64,000 nt of DNA from Heloderma charlesbogerti (GCA_026122225.1 JANEZZ010000307.1:1054001-1118000); one strand, 5' to 3'; positions 20,614-30,937 are shown, counted from the stretch's first letter. Made by a program: numbers and translations. Notes: a model not told the origin generated them from the letters alone.

Positions 20614-21681
20614 CTAAAGCCTTTGATTGTGTGGATCACAACAAACTGTGGCAAATTCTTAAAGTGCGGGGAGTACCAGATCACCTTATCTGTCTCCTGA
20701 GAAACCTGTACGAGGGTCAAGAAGCAACAGTAAGAACCAGACGTGGAACAACCGAGTGGTTCAAAATTGGGAAAGGAGTACGACAAGGCTGCATATTGTC
20801 GCCCTGCTTATTTAACTTATATGCAGAGTACATCATGAGAAATGCCGGGTTGGATGAATCAGAGGTCGGAATTAAGATTGCTGGGAGAATTATCAACAAC
20901 CTCCGATATGCAGACAATACCACCCTTATGGCAGAAAGTGAAGAGGATCTAAAGAGCCTCTTGTTGAGGGTGAAAAAGGAGAGTGCAAAAGCTGGTTTGA
21001 AACTCAACATTAAAAAAACGAAGATCATGGCATCTGGCCCTATCACTTCCTGGCATATAGAAGGGGAAGAAATGGAAGCAGTGACAGATTTTACTTTCTT
21101 GGGCTCCAAGATCACCGCAGACGGTGACTGTAGCCATGAAATTAAAAGACGCTTGCTCCTTGGGAGGAAAGCTATGGCAAACCTAGACAGCATAGTAAGA
21201 AGCAGAGACATCACCTTGCCGACAAAGGTCCGTCTAATCAAAGCTATGGTTTTCCCAGTAGTAATGTATGGCTGTGAGAGCTGGACTATAAGGAAGGCTG
21301 AGCGCCGAAGAACTGATGCTTTCGAACTGTGGTGCTGGAGAAGACTCTTAGGAGTCCCCTGGACTGCAAGGAGGTCAAATCAGTCCATCCTAAAGGAAAT
21401 CAACCCTGAGTGCTCATTGGAAGGACAGATACTGAAGCTGAAGCTCAAATATTTTGGCCACCTAATGTGAAGAGAAAACTCTCTGGAAAAGACCCTGATG
21501 CTGGGAAAGACTGAAGGCAAAAGGAGAAGGGGACGGCAGAGGATGAGATGGCTAGATAGCATCACCGATGTAATGAATATGAACTTGAGCATGCTCCGGG
21601 AGAGAGCGCAGGACAGGAAGGCCTGGCGTGCTATGGTCCATGGGGTCACGAAGAGTCGGACACGACTGAACAACAACAACA
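20614..21681 (+). mobile_element. Bov-B (RTE) LINE, 5'-truncated, with TSD
   Basis: The insert runs from mid-RT to the 3' end GAGTCGGACACGACTGAACAACAACAAC, typical of Bov-B. Exact 11-bp duplications on both sides prove target-primed retrotransposition of a 1,068-bp truncated copy. Bov-B is known in squamates and as a horizontally transferred element in ruminants. Related tails lie at 49432-49674 (minus) and 59033-59550 (plus). Confidence 0.9.
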
Positions 21682-21707
21682 AAGTGGGTATGGGATTCCA
21701 GCGTTAA
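20631..21707 (+). pseudogene. Bov-B reverse transcriptase C-terminal half
   Basis: A 280-codon open frame begins at the DHNKLW block, continues with GVRQGCILSPCLFNLYAEYI and the catalytic region (here RYADNTTLMAE, where the usual second Asp of YADD is Asn). It then runs through DFTFLGSKI and AFELWCWRRLL to KLKYFGHLM. A single in-frame TGA at 21468-21470 sits where related copies read an Arg codon, consistent with CpG decay. The same frame then stays open through LEKTLMLGKTEGKRRRGRQRM to the end. YADD to YADN would impair polymerisation. Together with the truncation this copy is dead, but otherwise it is well kept. Confidence 0.85.
21682..21692. repeat. 11-bp TSD, right copy
   Basis: AAGTGGGTATG, identical to 20603-20613. 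Confidence 0.8.
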
Positions 21708-23284
21708 TGTTGTATTATTGTGAATTTGGTCTTCTTTATCATTGTGAATAGCCAGGGTCCTTCATTTAAGAACCTGACTTGTCCTCAGTCACTGGGGAGG
21801 TGGTTTTCCTCATGAACTGGAATCCAGTCCCCCAGAGTTTTTGGAGGGGGCAGAGAAACAGTTTAGAACCAACTTTTGCAATTTGAAGTTATACAAAGAC
21901 AGGGAGCCAGATTAGTTGAAACTGAAGATGTTGCTTTGACTGGGGGTGCGGGTCTGTACAAGTTGCTTTGCTCAGCTCTCTCCCTAATGTGCTGTTTGCT
22001 TATAGCAGAGTATTTGTCTCCACTATATTCTGCTTGTATATTTGTTAATAAAGCACATATTAAAAAAAGACACCATCAGTCTGTGGTGGTCATCCACATT
22101 AAATCAAACCTCACAGCACAGCCCTGGAACTTCTCATATGAGAACAGCATAAAGTATTTTATTTTGAGGTTAAAGAAGCCATTACATGTAAATCATTAAA
22201 CCACATCAATTTCTTGCATTTACTATGAATAGTACAAATGGCTGATCTCAAATACAGATTGCCAAGGTTTTTTCCAGTCAACGTTATGTATCTTTATAAA
22301 AAAAATAGAGTTATTTCATTCTTTTTATTACTACTAATGGTGCAATGGAAAAATGGCAGAATTCAATGTAAAACAGCTGAATCCAGCCATAACTGAACTC
22401 AGCCATACATGGATCAAGCAAAATTTGAGCTTTGTGAACCCATAGATGAGGGCTTGAAACAGGGATCAAAAGTAGGCCTGGTTGGGCACCTGCTGAGGGT
22501 CCACACTCTAACTGTGGACTGTTAGAGAGCCCACTGTTGAGAGCCCCCTGGAGTTACTCCTCCTCTTCACCATTGCAACTTGCTCGTTCACCTGTCTCTT
22601 CCTCTGGTCCAGACAACAGTGGTGGTGGTGAGAAGGAGGAGCAGCAGATGCTGCTGCCTGCTTGCTCACTGGCTCTCTGCCTGTCAAGCAAGCAAGTGGC
22701 AGCAATTATGAAGAGGATGAGGAGCAATAGGAGCTGATGACAATGGTGGTGTGAAGGTAGACTCACTGGGGGGCATTGAGGGTGTCTTGCCCAAGGGCCC
22801 TCAAAAACCTAGAGCTGGCACTGGTTTGAAAAGTCAAGATGTTCTATATGAATTCAAAATATGGAATCACAAATATATGTTAAAATTCAGTACTCAAAGT
22901 AAAGACTTCAAACGTTTGACAAAAGAATATTGGTATTCTTCCATTCTTGTGAATTTTGTATTTTTCTTTCCATTGACAACTTCAGTTTTCAGATTGCGTA
23001 TTTTTATATTAATTTCAGCTCACTTACTTTGTTCTTAAGAAGTCTGAGGTCGATCACTGGAGTAGGCCAAGCCCCAACTTCAGACTATGAAGTTCCAGGT
23101 TTGAATTCTAGAGTCTTGGGGTGAAACTACATGTTACTTTAAAGACGTAGCTAACAGCTAACAGCTAGATCTTTTTCCCTTTTTATTCTAAAGTAAACTC
23201 AGGAGACCTGATCTGGATCAGGACTCTGATGTGGGGGATAGGAGGGCTTCCACCCTTTGGCCCCACTGTGGCCTCATAAAATAG
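21693..23284. other. Unassigned DNA
   Basis: No named repeat or gene. Open frames at 22508-22766 occur on both strands over CTCCTC-type simple sequence and are not credible. Confidence 0.4.
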
Positions 23285-23604
23285 CTTGTCTCTGAGCATT
23301 TCTACACGAGGTTTTTATTGCATGCTCATGATTGGTCATTCATGGAAGTTTGTGGCCCTTTACATGACATCATCAACCTCCAGAGTGTCTCCCAAGTTTT
23401 TTGAGCTGTATCCCATTTTTTAAAAGATCGGAGATAAGCTGATAGCAAGTGTTAATGCGAGATATCGGCAGCATGTAATGACAGCATTGTGCTATAATAT
23501 AGCCACTAGATGGTGCTGTATAATGAAACATATAGAACATTGCCAAGAAAGGAAGTTTTCAATTCAAATCATGTGTCCCCCATGTAAAAGAGCCCATCGT
23601 AATC
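23285..23604 (+). mobile_element. MITE family C with CTCF-like core, copy 4
   Basis: TTTTTATTGCATGCTCATGATTGG, TCATGGAAGTTTGTGG, ACCTCCAGAG and AGCCACTAGATGGTGCTG match the other copies in order. The motif at 23503-23518 has one change from the CTCF core. The Buster hAT inserted immediately downstream. Confidence 0.6.
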
Positions 23605-23612
23605 CCATAAAC
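23605..23612. repeat. 8-bp TSD of the Buster hAT, left copy
   Basis: CCATAAAC, exactly repeated at 27003-27010. It has T and A at the two central positions, as in the nnnTAnnn target preference described for the Buster branch of hAT elements. Confidence 0.9.
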
Positions 23613-23628
23613 CAGAGCTTTCCAAACT
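23613..23628 (+). repeat. Left terminal inverted repeat
   Basis: CAGAGCTTTCCAAACT. The CAG.G start fits hAT termini. Identical, inverted, to 26987-27002. Confidence 0.9.
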
Positions 23629-23923
23629 TTTCGTGTTGGTGACACACTTTTTAGACATGCATCATTTCGTGACATGGTAACTCAGTTTTACTAGCAAACC
23701 AGAGGTTAAACTAACCCGTTACAAGAGATACGGACACATACATAAATTGTAATAACGGAATGTATGGGGATACAACATATCTCATGAAAACCTTTCATTT
23801 CTATTTTTCAAAATATATGATTTGTAAGATAATAACATACATGGTTGTCATTTATGAGTAACAGTATGTAAATATGTGCAAGAATTTAAAAAAGTTGAAT
23901 AACACCAATAACTACTTACCATT

Positions 23924-25816
23924 TTAATGGGATGTATGAGGTTGATGGGATGAACACAGCTTTTCAATATTTGGTGGAATATTAGATAAAGACACTCGCA
24001 TTTCGTCATCAAACATTTTTAAGCTTCCACGTTTCAGTGTCTTTAAGTTTGCCATCGATGAAAAGGATACTTCACAAATGTATGTAGTACAAAACTGCAG
24101 AAGAATTTTTAATGCTTTTTTAGCTATGTTTGGATGCATTTTTGAAATGTGAATCCAAAAGCTGCCTAAGTAACCCTGTTCATGCATCATTAACAGATTT
24201 CGATCATTTTTTATGTCATCTAATTCTTCTTCTTCAATAAGTGAAAAATTCCTCATTGCAGTTGAAAAAAATGGATTTCTGATCCAATCATAGTCTTGGA
24301 TTTCAACATTTGGGAAGTAATGATGAACTTTCTCTCCAAGCAATGTTAAATGGTCAACAATTAGCGAGCTGATATCACATTTTAGCTGGCACTCAGCAGT
24401 TTTGGAAAACATTTCAAAATTTCCTTCTTTCACTTTCCTTTTCCAAATTGCTATTTTGTCTCTCATAGCACAAATTTTATCTACCGCTGTTAAGATATTT
24501 TCTCCTTTTCCTTGCATACTGGTATTTATTTTATTCAAATGTTCAAATATGTCAGCAAGATATGCCAATTTTGTGCACCAAAGTTTGCTTTGAATTAGAT
24601 CGCAGAATTCATTTTGCTGATTTTCCTCAAGTTTAAGCATCATTTCCCTCAATTCATATACATGACAAAGCACTCGACCTCTTGAGAGCCAACGGACTTC
24701 TGTGTGTAGTAGAAGCTTTTTAAACCTTGCCCCCATGTCTTCACAAATATGAGCAAATAATCTTGATTGAAGAGGTCTACTTTTAATGTAATTGACCATT
24801 TGAACCACTTTGTCCAAAAGTTTTCTTAATTCATTTCCAATGGTTTGCGCGACTAGTGCTTTACGATGTAAAAAGCAATGAGTAATTATAATTTTTTCAT
24901 TCTCTTTCTTTGCTAAAGCTATAAAACCTTTTGTTGGACCAACCATTGAGTGTGCGCCATCTGTGCATATTCCTACACAATTTAACCATTGCAAATTATT
25001 TTCCTTCATGAAGCAATCAAAAGTTTTAAATATATCTTCACCTCTACTACTCATTGGAAGTTCTAGACAACACAAGAATTGATCAGTAATTCTGTCAGTA
25101 TGAATGAAGCGTATAAAAACCAATAATTGTGCTAACCCACTGACATCTGTTGCTTCATCTAATTGCAATGTAAAGATCATATTATCGTCTTGAAAAATAT
25201 CCTTCATTTGCTGCTTAATGTCATCAGACATGTCTTGAATACGTCTTCCGATTGTGTTATCTGCCAAAGGGATTTTATTAACTTCTATCTCAAATTCGGA
25301 CCCAAACATTGTTCGAACAATAGCACAGCAAGTTTCCTTTATGGTGGTTTCGGCAATAGCGTGTGGGTCCTTGTTTTTGGCAATTATTTGAGCAACCAAG
25401 TAACTTGCCTTTTGAGCTTTCTCTGATGTCTTCATTCTCTTTGTGAATGATGCAGACTGCTTCTTTATAGATTTTGAAAGCTCAATAAAGTATCCTACTG
25501 GTTTTTCTGACAAATGATAGTGTTTTGAGGTAAAATGACGCTTTAATTTATTTGGTACCATACTTTCATTTGCAAGTATATCCCCACAAACTAAACACTG
25601 GGGACAACGATTGTTTTCATTACCAGAAAATGTGAATCCCAGTTTCATATAATCTTTACTGTATAAGCGAGGCTTGGAAATTGTTCCTTTACACTTCTTA
25701 CGTACAGACCGTTCAACAGTTGATTCTTGCGTAGCTTCCTCTATAGCCGCTACATTTTGTTCATTGCAAACATCATCTTTACCAGCTTTCCTTTTCTTAA
25801 TTAGAAAGGTATCCAT
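23924..25816 (-). CDS. hAT transposase, Buster/ZBED5-like
   Basis: A 630-residue protein with no internal stop, starting at an ATG (25816-25814) and ending TAA. It catalyses cut-and-paste transposition in the nucleus. An N-terminal basic stretch (KKRK, RKKCK) looks like a nuclear signal. A BED zinc finger follows, with Cys74, Cys77, His94 and His99 in the Buster-typical ANESM..NKLKRH setting. The RNase H-like catalytic core has the first Asp at 220 (LQLDEATD), the second at 286 (CTDGAHSM) and the Glu at 582 (YICEVSFS) near the C terminus. Between them lie the CFLHRKAL motif (about 314-321) and the hAT RW pair (VRWLSRG, Arg375-Trp376). Length and motif order match intact Buster transposases and their domesticated relatives ZBED5 and SCAND3. 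Perfect element ends and TSD argue that this is a transposon gene rather than a domesticated host gene. The leader may be spliced: an AG acceptor context lies about 18 bases before the ATG. Confidence 0.93.
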   Translation of the reverse strand: MDTFLIKKRKAGKDDVCNEQNVAAIEEATQESTVERSVRKKCKGTISKPRLYSKDYMKLGFTFSGNENNRCPQCLVCGDILANESMVPNKLKRHFTSKHYHLSEKPVGYFIELSKSIKKQSASFTKRMKTSEKAQKASYLVAQIIAKNKDPHAIAETTIKETCCAIVRTMFGSEFEIEVNKIPLADNTIGRRIQDMSDDIKQQMKDIFQDDNMIFTLQLDEATDVSGLAQLLVFIRFIHTDRITDQFLCCLELPMSSRGEDIFKTFDCFMKENNLQWLNCVGICTDGAHSMVGPTKGFIALAKKENEKIIITHCFLHRKALVAQTIGNELRKLLDKVVQMVNYIKSRPLQSRLFAHICEDMGARFKKLLLHTEVRWLSRGRVLCHVYELREMMLKLEENQQNEFCDLIQSKLWCTKLAYLADIFEHLNKINTSMQGKGENILTAVDKICAMRDKIAIWKRKVKEGNFEMFSKTAECQLKCDISSLIVDHLTLLGEKVHHYFPNVEIQDYDWIRNPFFSTAMRNFSLIEEEELDDIKNDRNLLMMHEQGYLGSFWIHISKMHPNIAKKALKILLQFCTTYICEVSFSSMANLKTLKRGSLKMFDDEMRVSLSNIPPNIEKLCSSHQPHTSH

Positions 25817-26289
25817 TTTACAGGTAATTCAACTGCAATTTCATGAATAAATCTATGCAAATTTATTTCTAGGTTTTAGCATTAACTAAATATGAAAATA
25901 ACAGGACAGTTTTTAGCGCTTATCTTTCTCTGTTTTTTCTTATGAAAATAACAGCACCTATGCTCCACTCCCACAGCGATAAAGTGAGATAAAGATAGGA
26001 ATCAGGACCAGGCGAAAATGTGAAAAATAAACAAAATTAAGTATTTACAATACGTATTAGGACACATAGGTTCGGGTAGGAGCTCAGCTGCAAAAACACA
26101 TGAAGTAGAGAAGTAAAAGTCCAACAAAAATGGTGTAAATATATATGTCTCACTACAAGGCTATACTGCTGTAAATATTTGCAATGCCTATGTCCAGAGT
26201 CCAGTTCCAGCACTCTCTGGTGGTACACTGCCAGTGGGTGGTTAATCCACAATTACAGCAGAGTAAAAATAAAAATAAATGGCAGAAAT

Positions 26290-26800
26290 CAACTGAGCTC
26301 CGTTCCGACTGGCCAAGATGGCGGACGGCCCGCTCGGTGCAGTCCCAGGTGGCATTTCCACCTGTGTGTTACTTTGGCCTGGCCGCGCAGCAGTGCAGTG
26401 CAGAAGTCCGCGAAGGCAACGCCCGAAACCACGCAGGGCTGGTGGCTGCTGCCACTTCTCCGCACCGGCGTCAGCCGAGCTCTGCTCCCAGGGCAGTGCC
26501 TCCCTTCCCCTCTCTTCGCCCCGCGCCTCTACCTTTCCGGGGAGCGCAGGCTCAAAGCTCCTCGCCTGCCCGGCGCAGCCCTCCCTGCTCTGGGGGCATC
26601 CAGTGGGCCATTGTTCTCCCCCGTTGCCCTGCAGCCGCACCGAGGACGTGGGGAAGCCTCTCGCCCGAGCTGATTGCAAATTGCTCGACTAATTGCTCGG
26701 CTAACTTCGAATTCTCCACACTCCTCGTGCAGCCAGCGTCACCACACTCCTCGCCATACCGCTCCAGCACCGCCAATCACGTGCGTCAAGACGCCACGTG
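26290..26800 (-). promoter_or_regulatory. GC-rich leader / probable transposase promoter
   Basis: This block is GC- and CpG-rich, in sharp contrast to the AT-rich transposase gene, and lies upstream of the transposase on the minus strand. It carries a consensus YY1 site on the plus strand (CCAAGATGGCGG at 26313-26324). Together these look like a TATA-less CpG-type promoter. The open frames running through it on both strands are composition artefacts. Function is inferred. Confidence 0.5.
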
Positions 26801-26802
26801 AT

Positions 26803-26862
26803 CCTAAAGCAGCTAATGTTAAAGCACCTAAGCTAAGCTGCTTTAACATTAGCTGCTTTAGG
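26803..26862. repeat. Perfect 24-bp hairpin inside the hAT
   Basis: Two 24-bp arms (26803-26826 and 26839-26862) starting CCTAAAGCAGCTAATG are exact reverse complements around a 12-base spacer. An E-box CACGTG sits just before at about 26795-26800. It lies about 140 bp from the element's transposase-proximal end and may be a regulatory or transposase-binding structure. Confidence 0.8.
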
Positions 26863-26986
26863 AAGTTCCGGGGGAGGGACCAAGCGAAGCAAACGTGAGT
26901 AAGGGAGCTCTGCGGTGCCCTTCTGCACAATTTTCGCACAACACACCTACACACTGCCGGTGACACACTAATGTGTCGTGACACAC

Positions 26987-27002
26987 AGTTTGGAAAGCTC
27001 TG
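26987..27002 (-). repeat. Right terminal inverted repeat
   Basis: AGTTTGGAAAGCTCTG, the exact complement of 23613-23628. Confidence 0.9.
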
Positions 27003-27010
27003 CCATAAAC
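27003..27010. repeat. 8-bp TSD of the Buster hAT, right copy
   Basis: CCATAAAC, identical to 23605-23612. Confidence 0.9.
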
Positions 27011-28870
27011 AGTAGGGATGTGGGATTTCAGCCTCATGTGATGAACCTCTCTGTCTTTGATGGCTGAGGGAAATACTGATAGCTCCCTTTCACTAAGGAA
27101 AGGTTCTCTGGTTCATACCTAAGTAACTTAGGATTTCTGCTGAGTAAGCACTAGCTTGATGGGTTTGTTGTATTTTCTTTTAAAAGCAACATCTGATTTC
27201 TGTACTTTTCTCTATCTTAAATTTTTAATAAAAGAAACCTTTAATTTAAGATGTTAGAAGTCTCGGGTGTTATAATTGAGAATCCGTCCCACCCAAGTGC
27301 CTAAACCACTCACCCACGCTGTCCAGTTGGTAAGGAAAGGCCTGGCTAGGAATTATTCCCCCTCTCTCAAACTCTGCAAGGCTGATTTTCCTTTTCCAGC
27401 AGGCCTGGGTGATTTTAAAAGGGAAGATACTGGCAGCTAGATTTTTTCAGGAAGCCTCGCAGACATTTCTCCTGCAAGGAGACAGGCTGCGTGCCTGATT
27501 GTAATATCATAAGCATGAAGTGCACAGTAAGTCATTTGCATGGAACAGCCCATTACATCATTGAGACAGTTTTCTCCACCCCACTGTAAATATCAAAAAA
27601 TGGAAAGTTTATGCTAGTACTGAGAAAATGGCCCCAAAAGTGTATTGGGCAATGTCGAACAATTTCATGTGGCTTGCATGCGGTGGCCCAGTTGGAACAC
27701 TTTCTTGCACAAGGAAACAAATAAAAACAAATAATTATTTTGCCTTAAATTCTATGGCAATCACACTGTTGTTATAATACTTTTGGGGAAACCCTCAACT
27801 GCATTGAATAACTGCTTTAAAATGAAGCAAAATATGCTTTTTGTTAATTTTCTTAAAACACATTTTATTGCCTTCCTGTGCCGGTCTCTGTATGTTGATA
27901 CAGAAAGTGGACCTAGGAAATATTCACTTTTTTCATAATTTTGGACTACCATATATTGTGTCCAGGACTTATCTTGTGCTGCCTGCTGCAGAATCCTTTC
28001 ATTTTATGACTTGCAATTCAAAGAAAAGAGTGAATAATCGATCCACTATACAGACCTCTATTTATTACACCATAAATCTATCAAAGAGAAATCTAAACCA
28101 TCTATTTATTTCTCCCTCCTGGAATTCCGTACTGCTTGTTATGCATGAATGGTAGCAGAGGAGTGAGTGTTCAGCTCAGAAAGCCTTATTACCTTAGCTC
28201 AGTAGGCTGGTTTTCTGCTTTACTTTTTCTTTTCCTTAGATTAATGCATAGGTCATTTACATTTTATTTTGACAACGCGTATCTATATCTGCAAATTATC
28301 AGCACCTTCTGAGACGAGAAGCAGAATTCAAAATGGGGAAATCTTTCAGTGTTGCCACTGACTGGGACATATTTGAGAATCTTGAGATCATCAGCTTGTA
28401 GAGCGGAGCGGAGATATGTTATATTTTTAAAGAACCCTTATCTCTTGAGATGAGAACCATCAAAAGGAGGAACTAGCAGGTAGCTGTGCAAGGAAATCAG
28501 TTCTCCTACTAAAGTTGATTGTGCAATGTGGTGCTTAAATGAAAAACAATCCCTGAACATAAAAGCTTGCTAGAACAGGGAAACCAGAGACTATGACGAG
28601 CGAATCAGCAGCTAGTCAACCCAGGCGGGGCATGCAACTGGAGAGGCAATGACAGGAGTTTCTGGAGTGGCTGAGTGACAGCCCAGGAAGAAGGCAGTCC
28701 TCATCTCCCTGGAGAGCCTCTGGTGTGTCAGAAACAGCTTTTATTACAAGCCCAGCAGCACATTGCCCAAGTCAGTAATTTGACCAGAGAGACAATCCAA
28801 CTGGTTTTGTGGTTTGTGATCTTCCTTGTATTCTGCGGGAAGCCTGGCCGCTGATGGTGCCAGCTGCAGC
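27011..28870. other. Unassigned DNA upstream of the tetraspanin gene
   Basis: No exon or named repeat recognised. The last few hundred bases may hold regulatory sequence for the tetraspanin gene, but no CpG island is visible. Confidence 0.4.
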
Positions 28871-28877
28871 AGGCAGC

Positions 28878-28884
28878 TATAAAG
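28878..28884 (+). promoter_or_regulatory. TATA-like box upstream of the tetraspanin
   Basis: TATAAAG in GCAGCTATAAAGAG. It is 360 bases before the ATG and the right strand and distance for a promoter of an intronless gene. A strong splice donor (CCAG|GTAAAG at 28919) and an acceptor with a pyrimidine tract (CTAAACCAG| ending 29202) would allow a small 5'UTR intron, but this is untested. Confidence 0.3.
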
Positions 28885-29247
28885 AGAAAAAACGGTTTGC
28901 GTTCTGGATTTGGACCAGGTAAAGCAGGCAGAGAGCTCCACGGGTTTCCCTCTGCAACACCTGCCCTGGGAACCCAGCAAGGACATCTACCGGCACACAA
29001 GAGCACCAGTCAGTACCATCATCTGGCAAAAACATTCCTTGAGATCATTCGGCATTTCTCAGGACAGATCAGTGAAGGCAACTACCATTCCTCAGCTTAC
29101 AAGTTCAGGATTAACTGCAACTTTAACAAAGCGTTATCTAAAGGTGGCACCCAAGAGCATCTGTCAGCAGCACCCAAACGTCGCCTCCTTCCCCTAAACC
29201 AGGTATTAGCACCTAGGAAATTTACCTTCCATCACCTGAAAGGCATC

Positions 29248-29985
29248 ATGACTCTGCTCAAGCTTTTTCTGATGGCTTTCAGCTTTGTCTTCTGGGCAGC
29301 AGGTCTGACCATGCTTACCATTGGTGTCTGGGCCAAGATTTCACTGGGCACCTACTTGGTGCTGTCCACCAATGAATATCCCAATACTCCCTTCATTTTG
29401 CTGGCTACTGGCACCGCTGTCATTGTGTGGGGCTTCGTGGGTTGTTTAAGTGCTGCCACAGAACACCGTTGCCTCCTGCGCACTTATGGGAGCTTTCAGC
29501 TGGCTGTTTTGGTGGCTGGCTTAGCGGCAGGGCTCTCTAGTTTGTTTTATCGCAAGGATATTGCTGAAGGTTTCCAGAATGGGCTGTGGGAAGCCATACG
29601 TTCCTACACCGAGGATGAGGAGAAGGCAGAGGCTCTGGATTCCATCCAGCGTATGTTGGACTGCTGTGGGGTAGAGAGTTACCATGACTGGTTCTCCTCA
29701 CCCTGGTCAGTGGAACAACAGGCACCCAATGGCTCAGTGCCCGTGAGCTGTTGCAGGACACGCAAAGGCTGCCTGCACAGTCCTCTCCCGTCAGACGCTC
29801 GGGGCATTTACCGTGACGGATGCTTCAGCAAGGTCTACGACTTTGTCAGTGACAACATGTTCTACATTGCCACAGCTGCGCTTGGGCTGGCACTCATGCA
29901 GGTGGTGGGCATCATCCTGGCTTGCCTCCTGGCTGCTCGAATCCTGCCACATGCTGAGCCACCGAGAGGTGCCACTCCACACTGA
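29248..29985 (+). CDS. Intronless tetraspanin (TSPAN6/7-like), probable retrogene
   Basis: A 245-residue four-pass membrane protein. TM1 is about 8-28, TM2 48-68, TM3 80-100 and TM4 205-230. The large extracellular loop (about 101-204) has the family signature CCG at 139-141, PVSCC ending with Cys168-Cys169, Cys175 and Cys192, giving six loop cysteines. One N-glycosylation sequon starts at Asn161. FSFVFW and GVWAKISLGTY near TM1 and the ATGT start of TM2 resemble the TSPAN6/TSPAN7 branch. Members organise membrane microdomains with integrins and other partners. The ATG at 29248 has A at -3 and is chosen because homology begins there. The frame is open 117 codons further upstream without similarity. 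Vertebrate TSPAN6/7 genes have several coding introns and this has none, so a retroposed origin is inferred. The intact frame and all key cysteines imply selection. Divergence from TSPAN6/7 suggests an old copy. Confidence 0.88.
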   Translation: MTLLKLFLMAFSFVFWAAGLTMLTIGVWAKISLGTYLVLSTNEYPNTPFILLATGTAVIVWGFVGCLSAATEHRCLLRTYGSFQLAVLVAGLAAGLSSLFYRKDIAEGFQNGLWEAIRSYTEDEEKAEALDSIQRMLDCCGVESYHDWFSSPWSVEQQAPNGSVPVSCCRTRKGCLHSPLPSDARGIYRDGCFSKVYDFVSDNMFYIATAALGLALMQVVGIILACLLAARILPHAEPPRGATPH

Positions 29986-30467
29986 ATACAGTGCATACCG
30001 TACCTGGGCAAAGCAATGAGATCTTTTCCTTCCCCAGCCACTCATCCAAAGGTACTGTCATTCCCTTCCATCCTTCAAACAATTCAATTACCACCGGCCG
30101 GGCACAGGAGCAAACCCTCCAGCCACTCCTGCCTCTGGAGCTGCAACAGCACCTCAGAATCTTTGCTGAGAGCCCTTCTTACTGCTGTTGATTCTTCACT
30201 GTTTCATGGCCCTCCTTCATCCGCTGTTGTTGCCACTGTGCCAGACAGCCTGCCTCATTTCCACCCTTTTCTTGTAGGGTTGAAAAATACGTGGTTTTTC
30301 TCTTGAAATATTTCATCACCCAGCCTTCTTTTTAACCCCTTAAAAACTGGACTTGCAGAAACACCATACTTCTGTCTGAGTTACTTTTGCTCACTTCTCT
30401 GGCAACAAGGAAGAAAGTAAAAGTGGAAGAGTGGGGAAGATAGCATGGGGGAGACAGAGATTTGTAT

Positions 30468-30473
30468 AATAAA
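30468..30473 (+). terminator. Polyadenylation signal
   Basis: AATAAA about 480 bases after the tetraspanin stop codon, the first canonical signal on that strand. It gives a reasonable 3'UTR length. Confidence 0.5.
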
Positions 30474-30479
30474 TTAGTT

Positions 30480-30937
30480 CCTGTATTTTAGGATGAAAGT
30501 AGGAGCACAGCCTTTGTTACTTTCCTTGGTGCGGGGAGAGGAAAATTAAAGGTCATCTTGCCTGTGTGAAACTAAAGAAATCTTATGAAAGAAAGGAGCC
30601 AGCATTATTAGCTCTCTGTTATTTGACCAAGGAAGACCAGATGAGGTGAGGTGCATTTCTTTGTGTTGTAAGATGGCTTTGATGTTTTATGAAGGGGCTT
30701 ATCTGGAAAAATAATTGGCAATTTCAGCTTTCAGGCTGTGAAAGAGAATCTCAAAGGGCCCTTTGATAGAAAAGTTAATTTTTGGCAAAGTCATTGAAAA
30801 TCCAGAAGACTGCAAGTTTCCCTCTAAAACTGTTGTCAGGAACATTTTCCATGAATTAACACCCTCGGAACAGCTATGTTTGTTTAATTTTATGTATGCG
30901 CCCTCCCCCCCCGGCACTATGATGTTCTTCATCTTCT

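Larger units (their letters stand above)
23613..27002 (-). mobile_element. Complete hAT (Buster-type) DNA transposon
   Basis: A 3,390-bp element bounded by perfect 16-bp terminal inverted repeats (CAGAGCTTTCCAAACT at 23613-23628 and its complement at 26987-27002) and an exact 8-bp duplication, CCATAAAC. Subterminal GTGACACAC-type repeats occur at both ends (about 23638-23648 and 26960-26986). The transposase is transcribed on the minus strand and is uninterrupted. A GC-rich leader of roughly 0.5 kb (about 26290-26800) lies upstream of it within the element. Every part expected of an autonomous element is present, so it is either recently inserted or still active. It interrupts no recognisable gene and sits next to a family C MITE. 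Confidence 0.9.

Noticed and set aside
26179..26801. 164- to 205-codon frames at the right end of the hAT
   Set aside because: They overlap in several frames of a GC-rich block and show no known domain. They are more likely leader/promoter sequence than a second transposon gene.
28897..29247. N-terminal extension of the tetraspanin frame
   Set aside because: These 117 codons have no similarity to tetraspanins, and the conserved first membrane segment begins right after the ATG at 29248. This is treated as 5'UTR.
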